From assembly GCA_017460665.1 (NCBI GenBank), contig JAFUAO010000061.1, forward strand, positions 25,748-89,747: 64,000 bases of DNA. The letters are read 5' to 3'. Source of the DNA: Ruminococcus sp. Its GTDB lineage: Bacteria > Bacillota > Clostridia > Oscillospirales > Ruminococcaceae. Position 1 is the stretch's first letter, and each line of letters starts with the position of its first letter. The notes under the pieces were generated by a model, which was not told the origin of the DNA, searched no databases, and saw only the letters and a list, made by a program, of their open reading frames with translations. The translations under genes were made by a program, and so were the position numbers. Shown piece by piece: positions 32,131-38,959 of this stretch.

Positions 32131-33036
32131 TCACTTCAGTATCACCGGTTCGAGCTCCAGCTGGAAGCCGGTCTTATCCTTTACGATACTCTTGATCTGG
32201 TCACAGAGCTCAAGGACATCTGCGCAAGTGGCGTAGCCCTTGTTGATCACGAAGCCGCTGTGCTTTTCGCTGACCATAGCTCCGCCGCAGGAAAGTCCCT
32301 TTAGGCCGCACTGGTCGATGAGGAGGGAGGCGTAGCTCCCCTCCGGGCGCTTGAAGGTGCTCCCGGCGCTGGGGTATTCAAGGGGCTGCTTGGAGCTGCG
32401 CTTCTGCATACACTCTGTCATGGCCTCCTTGATTTTGTCGGGGTCTCCCTCTGAGAGCTGGAGAGTGACTGAGGTGATCACGCAGCCTGTACCTGTGAAG
32501 ATGCTCTTGCGGTAGCCGAGCTGCATCTCTTCATTCGTTATACTGCGGATATTGCAGTCCTCGTCGATGTACTCCGCAGAGACCACTATATCCTTCATCT
32601 CGCTGCCGTAGGCTCCGGCGTTCATGTAGAGCGCTCCTCCCACAGTTCCTGGGATACCGAAAAGGTTCTCCATGCCTGTCAGTCCCTGATGCTGAGCGTG
32701 TACGCAGGCTGAGGACAGGAGCACTCCGGCCTGACATTTGAGCCTTGTACCCTCGATCTCAAGACGTGCGAAATCTCCTCCGAAGAGCAGGATCACGCCG
32801 TCGAAGCCTTCGTCCGGCACAAGGACGTTGCTGCCTCTTCCGAGGATGCCGAAGTGGACCTCGTTCTGCTTCAGATAGCGGATCAGCTCAGCGGCAGATC
32901 TTGCCGAATTTACGCTGATAAGGGCCTTGCAGGGGCCTCCGAAGCGGAAGGTGATGTACTCGCTGAGCGAGCAGTCTGGCGTTATACGGCAGCCCAGCTT
33001 TTCGCTGAGCGCAGTCAGTGAATCAATATCTATCAT
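32131..33036 (-). CDS. murB: UDP-N-acetylenolpyruvoylglucosamine reductase
   Basis: A 301-residue MurB of the short (type II) Firmicute form. The FAD site shows FGILGRGSNVLVPDEGFDGV and FGIPGTVGGALYMNAGAYGS. The catalytic Ser is in YPSAGSTFKRPEG, followed by LIDQCGLKGLSCGGAMVSEK. It reduces the enolpyruvyl group to form UDP-MurNAc, the second committed step of peptidoglycan synthesis. GGAG lies upstream of the ATG at 33036. It belongs to the long operon from rpe to dnaE. Confidence 0.97.
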   Translation of the reverse strand: MIDIDSLTALSEKLGCRITPDCSLSEYITFRFGGPCKALISVNSARSAAELIRYLKQNEVHFGILGRGSNVLVPDEGFDGVILLFGGDFARLEIEGTRLKCQAGVLLSSACVHAQHQGLTGMENLFGIPGTVGGALYMNAGAYGSEMKDIVVSAEYIDEDCNIRSITNEEMQLGYRKSIFTGTGCVITSVTLQLSEGDPDKIKEAMTECMQKRSSKQPLEYPSAGSTFKRPEGSYASLLIDQCGLKGLSCGGAMVSEKHSGFVINKGYATCADVLELCDQIKSIVKDKTGFQLELEPVILK

Positions 33037-33063
33037 CGTTATCTCCTATATCAAAAGCATATC

Positions 33064-34023
33064 TTAGAACGTGTCGTATTCCTTGACGGTCTCTTTGGGG
33101 TCGGAGTCCATACCGAGCCTGTTAAGGAGCTCCTGAGCGGCATTGTAGCCCATTTTCTTCTGCCTGTTGTTCATAGCGGCTACCTCAAGGATAACGGCTA
33201 GGTTCCTTCCGGGCTTGACAGGGATAGTCAGTGACGGGATCTTCACGCCAAGAAGTGTGACATACTCGGTGTCAACGCCCATTCTGTCATAGATCTTCTC
33301 AGAGTTCCACTGCTCCAGCTCGACCACAAGGTCCAGCTTCTCCGTCATCTTAACAGCGCCGATACCGAAGAGGCGCCTTGCGTTGATGATGCCGATGCCA
33401 CGGAGCTCAAGGAAGTGGCGGATATTGTCCGGAGAGCTTCCCACGAGGCTGATGTTAGAGACCTTTCTGATCTCGACTGCGTCATCTGCAACAAGTCTGT
33501 GGCCACGCTTTACCAGCTCGATGGCGGTCTCGCTCTTTCCGACGCCGCTCTCGCCTGTTATGAACACGCCCTCGCCGTAGATCTCGATGAGAACGCCGTG
33601 GCGGGTGACTCTGGGGGCAAGATTGAGGTTGAGGAAGGCGATGAGCCCTGACATGAAGTTTGACGTGCTCTCCTTGCTGCGAAGGAGAGGCACCTCGTAT
33701 TCCTTGGCAAGCTCCAGCATTTCCGCAAAATAAGGCAGCTCTCTTGTGATTATCAGCGCAGGGAGCCTCTGAGCAAAGAGCAGCTCCAGACGCTCACGGC
33801 GAGTTTTCTCGTCGATAGTCGAAAGGTAGGCGAACTCCATTTTTCCGATGATCTGGATACGCTCAGGGTTGAAATACTCATAAAAGCCCATGAGCTGGAG
33901 GCCCGGCCTGTTCACGTCGTTTTCGTCGATAAGTATGGACTCAGCGTCCTTGTGGATATAAATGACTTCCAGCTTGAACTCATCTATCACCTTTTGCAGT
34001 GAGACCTTGAAATTCTCTGCCAT
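33064..34023 (-). CDS. hprK: HPr kinase/phosphorylase
   Basis: A 319-residue HprK. The P-loop is ITGESGVGKSETAIELVKRG, followed by the HRLVADDAVEIRK strand, and LELRGIGIINARRLFG is the HprK signature. The enzyme phosphorylates HPr at Ser46 and reverses this, setting carbon catabolite control in Firmicutes. I chose the ATG at 34023 with GGAG upstream; the longer frame to 34056 has none. Being in one operon with rpe, murB and rapZ ties sugar sensing to wall synthesis. Confidence 0.97.
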   Translation of the reverse strand: MAENFKVSLQKVIDEFKLEVIYIHKDAESILIDENDVNRPGLQLMGFYEYFNPERIQIIGKMEFAYLSTIDEKTRRERLELLFAQRLPALIITRELPYFAEMLELAKEYEVPLLRSKESTSNFMSGLIAFLNLNLAPRVTRHGVLIEIYGEGVFITGESGVGKSETAIELVKRGHRLVADDAVEIRKVSNISLVGSSPDNIRHFLELRGIGIINARRLFGIGAVKMTEKLDLVVELEQWNSEKIYDRMGVDTEYVTLLGVKIPSLTIPVKPGRNLAVILEVAAMNNRQKKMGYNAAQELLNRLGMDSDPKETVKEYDTF

Positions 34024-34060
34024 AGTTTTCTCCGTTCTCCCTTGAAAAAGGGGCATATTC

Positions 34061-35254
34061 TCAGCCGATAACGAATGAAGTATATCCGAGATCGGCGATC
34101 TCTTCCTTCGCCTTGATCAGCTCCTCGGTAGTGGCCGAGCTCCCTGAGATCCTTACAGCCACATTGAAGCCCTCCAGCTCGTCACCGATGAAGCCAAGGC
34201 ATTTTTTCGATTTTTCCGCCGGGGTCCCGCTGAACTCATACACTGTCCAGCCGTCAGAGATCCCCCAGCTTATCTCGTCCATGTTTATGTCCACTATCAC
34301 CGTGTCCGCCGTGAGCATCATGGGCTGGAGGATGTCAGCGTTGCGGCTGAGGATCTCAGCCGCAGAGACCTCCACGATCATTCGTGATCCGCCGGTGGTG
34401 ATCTTGTCATAGAGCAGGTTCGCAGCCGAGGTAAGAGCCATGAACCGGTCCTTTCCGGCAAGTCTTTGGTCTAACAGTTCCAGATCGGTGGGCCTGAAAT
34501 GAGGGAACATGAAGTCCGAGCAGACTATCCTGTCAAAGCCGGCAGAAACTGCCTCATCTGTGATCTGGCAGACATAATCGACCGCAGCGTCAGCATAAGG
34601 CGACACCCAAGGCTTTCCGCCGGAATCGTAGTTATCGTCGATCCACTGTGAGCCGTCGTCTACGGTGACATAGCCGGTCTGAGGATAGGTCGAGGGCAGG
34701 ACGTTGTCCCAGAAGGTGCTTATGACCGCAGCCGGCTTATACCCGGCAGACTCGATCGCTGAGACGATCTCGTCAAGGGTCAGCGAGGACTGGACAGCTC
34801 CCGAGGACTGAGCCTCATAGACCTTAGTGCTGTAGTAGATATTGCCTCCCGAGGCCTTCAGCGGCACCTCGACATACTCTATCCCTTGATCTGCTGGAAC
34901 AGCTTCCAGCGCAGCGTTCAGAGCGTTGATGCTGTTCATGGCATTTACGGACAGAGCGGCTGCCTTGTATTGCTGATCGGTCCTTACGTTAGGGACCAGC
35001 TCGGCAGATGAGGACTCGTCAGGGACCGTTGTCACCTCAGTTGGCTCTGTAGTAGTCTCAACGTTGGAGGCGTCGTCGTCCACCTTTTTGTTGTAGTTCA
35101 AAAGCGGCTCAGCAACGCTGTAGCCGATGAAGCCGAGCCCGCCTATGAGAAGTACGGACAAAACGGCTGAAAAGACCTTCCCTACCGGGCTCTTGCCGTA
35201 GTAGTTCTTTTCCTTGGTCTTGTAAAGTTTCCTTCCTTTTTTATTTGTTCTCAT
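34061..35254 (-). CDS. Membrane-anchored glycoside hydrolase-like protein (DUF4015-like)
   Basis: A 397-residue protein with a very basic N-terminus, one membrane helix (VFSAVLSVLLIGGLGFIGYS) and a Thr/Glu-rich stalk. An extracellular TIM-barrel-like domain follows from about residue 110. KPWVSPYADAAVDYVCQITD and AVSAGFDRIVCSDFMFPHF correspond to the W-x-NPY...GFDEIQFDYIRFP region of DUF4015 putative glycosidases. The Asp of the usual FDYIRFP is in SDFMFP here. Substrate is unknown; a wall-associated sugar is plausible from its neighbours murB and hprK. It lies between rnfA-like and hprK in the long operon. Confidence 0.7.
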   Translation of the reverse strand: MRTNKKGRKLYKTKEKNYYGKSPVGKVFSAVLSVLLIGGLGFIGYSVAEPLLNYNKKVDDDASNVETTTEPTEVTTVPDESSSAELVPNVRTDQQYKAAALSVNAMNSINALNAALEAVPADQGIEYVEVPLKASGGNIYYSTKVYEAQSSGAVQSSLTLDEIVSAIESAGYKPAAVISTFWDNVLPSTYPQTGYVTVDDGSQWIDDNYDSGGKPWVSPYADAAVDYVCQITDEAVSAGFDRIVCSDFMFPHFRPTDLELLDQRLAGKDRFMALTSAANLLYDKITTGGSRMIVEVSAAEILSRNADILQPMMLTADTVIVDINMDEISWGISDGWTVYEFSGTPAEKSKKCLGFIGDELEGFNVAVRISGSSATTEELIKAKEEIADLGYTSFVIG

Positions 35255-35286
35255 TTTTTTCTCCTAAATGCAGTCAGGCTTTTTCT

Positions 35287-35859
35287 TTATTTCAGTGCCC
35301 ATACTGCCATTGATATTATGCCAAGATAAACGAGCATCGCCGGGGATCCTCTGAACGCTGCCGGGACCTTCGCTGAATTCAGCTTATGGAAGGCGGCGGA
35401 AAGGATCAGTGCGGCGAGGACGAAGCCTACGCCGGCCTCAAGTCCGGCGAACACATAGCTCCCGATGTTGCTCAGAGCCGGGTCCTCGGAGGCTCTTCCA
35501 CTGATCGTGAAGAGAGTTCCCATCACAGCGCAGTTGAAAGCCGAAATGTGGATATACCTTCTGACGCTCTTGAAGCGCTCCTTACTGATGAAGTAGAAGA
35601 CTGTCAGGAAGATCACATACAGCAGGCTGACTGTAAGTGTGTAGCAGAGCAGCGTGAGGTAGCTGTACTGCGAGGGCAGAAGGCTGTCAACGGCATATGC
35701 CGCCGCAGCACCTGCGGTGGTGAAGAGAGTTATGACCAGTGTGGTGGCTACCAGCTTTCTGCGGCTCCCGGAGGCGATGAAGATCGTGCTCGTGCCGAGG
35801 GCCTGTGTGAGTATCAGATTTGCCGCAAGAAGGGCGATGAAGTCGTTGATAAGGAACAT
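35287..35859 (-). CDS. RnfA-like integral membrane protein
   Basis: A 190-residue protein with six membrane helices, the size and layout of RnfA/NqrE. ANLILTQALGTSTIFIASGS aligns with the RnfA segment NNFVLxxFLGxCPF, and HISAFNCAVMGTLF with ITTNCAVLG. In true RnfA two cysteines at these places hold an intramembrane iron-sulfur cluster with RnfE. Here the first is Ser24 and only Cys110 remains. RnfB, RnfC and RnfG are not nearby. It is likely a repurposed subunit without electron transfer through the usual cluster. It is followed by the DUF4015-like gene. Confidence 0.75.
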   Translation of the reverse strand: MFLINDFIALLAANLILTQALGTSTIFIASGSRRKLVATTLVITLFTTAGAAAAYAVDSLLPSQYSYLTLLCYTLTVSLLYVIFLTVFYFISKERFKSVRRYIHISAFNCAVMGTLFTISGRASEDPALSNIGSYVFAGLEAGVGFVLAALILSAAFHKLNSAKVPAAFRGSPAMLVYLGIISMAVWALK

Positions 35860-35864
35860 TCACA

Positions 35865-36479
35865 TCACTCCCTTCCTGTGCTCTGCTCAGCCGGGAACAG
35901 AGAGCGGACAGCACGGTAGGCTCCGCAGAGAAGGCCTAAGAAGATGAAGCCGCCGAAGGGCTGGCCGAGGCCGGAAATAAGAGTATCTGCGTCCACCATG
36001 CGGTTGTTGATAGTTCCGTAAGCAAGGAGCTCACGAATGAATGCGGTGATCAGTATGACTGCGTCGAAGCCTGCCACATAGAACAGCAGCGCAGGTATCA
36101 TTTTAAGGCGCTTCATGCGGAAAAACTTTGCCTCTGTCTGGACCACGATGAGGGAGTTCACCGCAAGCAGAGGGAAATATATCCCGATCCTTGTGATGAT
36201 GCCCGGGAAGAATTCCTGGGCCGCCATCCTCACCGGAATGTAGATCAGAGATGAGATCACGGCGTAAATGATGATCTTTACTGCGTAGGGCAGTCTTTTG
36301 GGAATGAACGAGCATAGCAGCACCGACAGCAGCGTGATCGCTGTGAAGGCCATTGCCAAGGCCTCGGCGTTGCGGAGAGTGTCGCCGCAGATGATCACCG
36401 GCGAGATGACCATACAGGACGAGAGCACCGTATTATCGGCCAAAAGTCCGTCAAAAACAGACTGGTTCTTATTCTTCAT
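35865..36479 (-). CDS. RnfE-like integral membrane protein
   Basis: A 204-residue six-helix protein of the RnfE/NqrD type. DNTVLSSCMVISPVIICGDT aligns with the RnfE start [20 protein letters not shown], placing Ser26 where the cluster cysteine normally sits (ISP against LCP). GIYFPLLAVNSLIVVQTEA aligns with FIPLIVTNCIVVGRAEA, placing Ser109 at the second cysteine. Other cysteines (22, 31, 56) are near but not aligned. It overlaps the rnfD-like gene by 11 bases and is five bases from the rnfA-like gene, so the three are co-expressed. Confidence 0.72.
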   Translation of the reverse strand: MKNKNQSVFDGLLADNTVLSSCMVISPVIICGDTLRNAEALAMAFTAITLLSVLLCSFIPKRLPYAVKIIIYAVISSLIYIPVRMAAQEFFPGIITRIGIYFPLLAVNSLIVVQTEAKFFRMKRLKMIPALLFYVAGFDAVILITAFIRELLAYGTINNRMVDADTLISGLGQPFGGFIFLGLLCGAYRAVRSLFPAEQSTGRE

Positions 36480-37575
36480 CGCCGGTCACCTCCTCTTCCT
36501 CCTGATCCTCGGAGAGCTCAGGCTCTTCTTCTAAAGGAGGCTCCTCAGAGTCAGCTTCCGGGATCTGCTCCTCGTCAGTATCCTCCGGAGAGCTCTCTTG
36601 GGCAGGCTCCTCAGCAGACTGCTCTTCCTTGAGAGCCCTCTCAGCTTCGGCCTGTGCGTCCAGGTCATCGATGCGTTTTTCGAGGTTCTTGAAGGCCAGT
36701 GCGATAGGCGTGAACAGCAGAGCAACGATGACTATGGCGTTCTCCTTGGCCGTCGTGAGCACTATTATATATGAGGTCATGGCTATGAAAAGCCCGTAGA
36801 AAAATGCGTAGTAATGCCTTCTGGGAGCGATCCTCTTGTCTGAGACGATATAGACCGCCGCAAAGAGCACCATATTTGTTACAAGAGGGTATTTTACTGA
36901 GTCGGCGATCCTGCCGGACATTGGGACGAGGTACGAAAGGATCACAGTTCCCGTTACAGTGCCGATGAAGGCTCCGCCGGAGATGTCCCCTCTCAGAATC
37001 AGGATCAGCGCCGCTACCGCAAGGAGCAGTATGCTGACTGCGCCGGCCGGTCCGCTGAAATTTCCCATGAGGAGCTCAAAGTCAGTGGCGTCCATCTCAC
37101 CGGTCAGGTTGAAGCTGTGGCTTGCGGAGGTCACCAGTCCTGTCGCCTTTTCAAGGACCCCGGTATGGACGTGGGGCTGAGTGAACTGGAGGACCTGATT
37201 TCGCCATGAGGTCAGCATAAAAACGTAGGCCGCTGCTGCCGGTGAGAAGATCATGTTCAGCCTTCCGCCGAAGATGTTCTTGGCCACGACTACTGCGAAA
37301 ACACAGCCGATAGCTGCGATCTTGTAGTCGATGACGGTGGGCAGCATGAGGGCGATGATCAATGCGTCGGAGGTGCAGGTCAGGTCGTCTGCGGAAAACC
37401 TCCTGTGCATAAGGCGCAGGGATATGAACTCCGCAGCAGCAGACACCGCAACGCAGGCTCCCCCCAGCACAAGGGCGCGGAGCCCGTAGTAAAAGTATGC
37501 CATAAGCTCCAAAGTAAGGAGGGTCAGCATTATATCGAGCCAGATAAGGCGTTCCTGTTTTGCTTTTTTCAGCAT
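36469..37575 (-). CDS. RnfD-like integral membrane protein with acidic tail
   Basis: A 368-residue multi-helix protein of the RnfD/NqrB type. CTSDALIIALMLPTVIDYKI and IFGGRLNMIFSPAAAAYVFM are the family regions around TM3-TM5. FELLMGNFSGPAGAVSILLL aligns with the LLLGNxxGxxGE part. RnfD normally carries FMN on a Thr in an [S/T]-x-A-T motif; the matching stretch here reads VTSASHSF, without that Thr. The last ~65 residues are a strongly acidic cytoplasmic tail (many Glu/Asp) not usual in RnfD. It follows rpe with a seven-base overlap. Confidence 0.72.
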   Translation of the reverse strand: MLKKAKQERLIWLDIMLTLLTLELMAYFYYGLRALVLGGACVAVSAAAEFISLRLMHRRFSADDLTCTSDALIIALMLPTVIDYKIAAIGCVFAVVVAKNIFGGRLNMIFSPAAAAYVFMLTSWRNQVLQFTQPHVHTGVLEKATGLVTSASHSFNLTGEMDATDFELLMGNFSGPAGAVSILLLAVAALILILRGDISGGAFIGTVTGTVILSYLVPMSGRIADSVKYPLVTNMVLFAAVYIVSDKRIAPRRHYYAFFYGLFIAMTSYIIVLTTAKENAIVIVALLFTPIALAFKNLEKRIDDLDAQAEAERALKEEQSAEEPAQESSPEDTDEEQIPEADSEEPPLEEEPELSEDQEEEEVTGDEE

Positions 37576-38228
37576 TTGTTTCCTTCCTTGATGAGTTCTA
37601 CAGTCTTTTTCATGTCATCGGCACGGAAGAGGAAGCTCCCGGAAACGATGACGTTCGCTCCTGCTTTCTTTGCCTCCGGAGCGGTCTGGGCGTTTATGCC
37701 GCCGTCTACTTCGATGTCAAGATCCAGTCCGGTCTCCTGAGCTCTGCGGCGGATGATCTCCACCTTTTCGAGAGTCTCAGGGATAAGGCTCTGTCCGCCG
37801 AAGCCGGGCTCGACAGTCATTACCAGCACCATGTCCACCAGCGGCAGATACTCGAAAACGCTCTGCGCAGGAGTTGCCGGCTTTATGGCGAGGGAGACCT
37901 TTGCTCCCGCTGCCCTGATCGCAGAGATGGTCCCTCTGACATCATCGGTGGCCTCCAAGTGGAACGAGATGATGTCGGCCCCTGTCTTTGCGAAGCGCTC
38001 CACATAGCGCTCAGGCCTGGTTATCATAAGATGTACGTCCAGTATCATATCCGTACAGCTCCTCACCTGCTCCAGCAGGGGCAGTCCGTAGGATATGTTG
38101 TTTACGAAGATACCGTCCATTACGTCGAAATGGAGCATATCTGCTCCGCTCTTTTCGAGCCTGTCTATCTCAGCTCCAAGGTGCAGCAGGTCTGCGCTGA
38201 GGACCGATGCGGACACTTGATCTTTCAA
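37569..38228 (-). CDS. rpe: Ribulose-phosphate 3-epimerase
   Basis: A 219-residue TIM-barrel epimerase. SASVLSADLLHLGAEIDRLE is the typical opening. Metal and catalytic residues are in DMLHFDVMDGIFVNNISYGL and LDVHLMI, and the phosphate site in VEPGFGGQSLIPETLEK and EVDGGINAQTAPEAKKAGAN. It interconverts ribulose-5-phosphate and xylulose-5-phosphate. The start appears to be TTG at 38228, as no in-frame ATG precedes the conserved strand and GGAAG lies upstream. It heads the long minus-strand operon, with a strong promoter. Confidence 0.96.
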   Translation of the reverse strand: MKDQVSASVLSADLLHLGAEIDRLEKSGADMLHFDVMDGIFVNNISYGLPLLEQVRSCTDMILDVHLMITRPERYVERFAKTGADIISFHLEATDDVRGTISAIRAAGAKVSLAIKPATPAQSVFEYLPLVDMVLVMTVEPGFGGQSLIPETLEKVEIIRRRAQETGLDLDIEVDGGINAQTAPEAKKAGANVIVSGSFLFRADDMKKTVELIKEGNKC

Positions 38229-38278
38229 TCTATCACTTCTTCCATCAGATCACTATTGATACATTTTCATACACTTCT

Positions 38279-38307
38279 ATTATATAATATTTCTTGCCCA
38301 ACGTCAA
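38279..38307 (-). promoter_or_regulatory. Promoter of the rpe-to-dnaE operon
   Basis: Minus-strand TTGACG (38302-38307), 17 bp, TATAAT (38279-38284). It is divergent from the rpsO promoter about 100 bases away. Confidence 0.85.
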
Positions 38308-38407
38308 TATACTTCCTTTATTTTTTCTTTTACTTTAATCGCTGCTGCCCGTTTTTGGCCGAACCTTCGCAAAGAAGCCCTATCCTGAAATTTTTTTGAA
38401 AAAGTCC

Positions 38408-38436
38408 TTTACAAGTCTTGGTTTTTGTGTTATAAT
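38408..38436 (+). promoter_or_regulatory. rpsO promoter
   Basis: TTTACA (38408-38413), 17 bp, TATAAT (38431-38436). The leader to 38524 is about 80 bases and contains GGACA-TGGGCC-TGTCC (38454-38469), a possible site for S15 autocontrol. Confidence 0.85.
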
Positions 38437-38524
38437 ATTATCACCGTGTACTTGGACATGGGCCTGTCCTCGAGATCCACCCTGTCTATGTTTACGGAAT
38501 ACTATTTATTAAGAGGTGCTTTCA

Positions 38525-38791
38525 ATGTTACTGAAAGAAGAAAAGACTGCTGTTATCGAAGCTAACAGAACTCACGAGAACGACACAGGTTCCCCTGAGG
38601 TCCAGATCGCTATCCTCACAAGAAGGATCAACGACCTTACAGAACACCTGAAGTCCCACAAGAACGACCACCACTCCAGAAGAGGCCTTCTCAAGATGGT
38701 AGGTCACAGACGTAACCTTCTCGGATACCTTAAGAAGAAGGATATCAACAGATACCGTGCTATCGTTGAGAAGCTCGGTCTCCGTAAGTAA
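38525..38791 (+). CDS. rpsO: 30S ribosomal protein S15
   Basis: An 88-residue S15, the universal length. [40 protein letters not shown] and [12 protein letters not shown] are its conserved rRNA-binding blocks. It binds 16S rRNA at the h20-h22 junction early in 30S assembly. I chose the ATG at 38525 with AGAGGTG upstream; a GTG at 38516 overlaps that site. pnp follows after structured RNA, as in many bacteria. Confidence 0.98.
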   Translation: MLLKEEKTAVIEANRTHENDTGSPEVQIAILTRRINDLTEHLKSHKNDHHSRRGLLKMVGHRRNLLGYLKKKDINRYRAIVEKLGLRK

Positions 38792-38803
38792 GAAGAAAGC
38801 TGT

Positions 38804-38834
38804 AAGGCAGACGGGCTATATGCCCCTCTGCCTT
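38804..38834 (+). terminator. Hairpin after rpsO
   Basis: AAGGCAGA-CGGGC and GCCC-TCTGCCTT pair around a short loop with a few T after. The T-tract is weak, allowing read-through into pnp. Confidence 0.6.
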
Positions 38835-38861
38835 TAAGTCTATCTGCCGTAGAAAGAGATT

Positions 38862-38915
38862 AGAAGTCAGAGGCAAGATGTGTGCCCTCCGGCTCACCTT
38901 TTGCCTCTAACTTCT
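38862..38915 (+). ncRNA. Long stem-loop in the rpsO-pnp spacer
   Basis: AGAAGTCAGAGGCAA (38862-38876) and TTGCCTCTAACTTCT (38901-38915) form a 15-bp stem with one mismatch, extended by weaker pairing inside. In E. coli the same spacer holds an RNase III-cleaved stem through which PNPase controls its own mRNA; a similar role is inferred here. Confidence 0.6.
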
Positions 38916-38959
38916 AAGAGCTCTGGCTCGGCAGAAATACTATTTTTGGAGGAATAATT

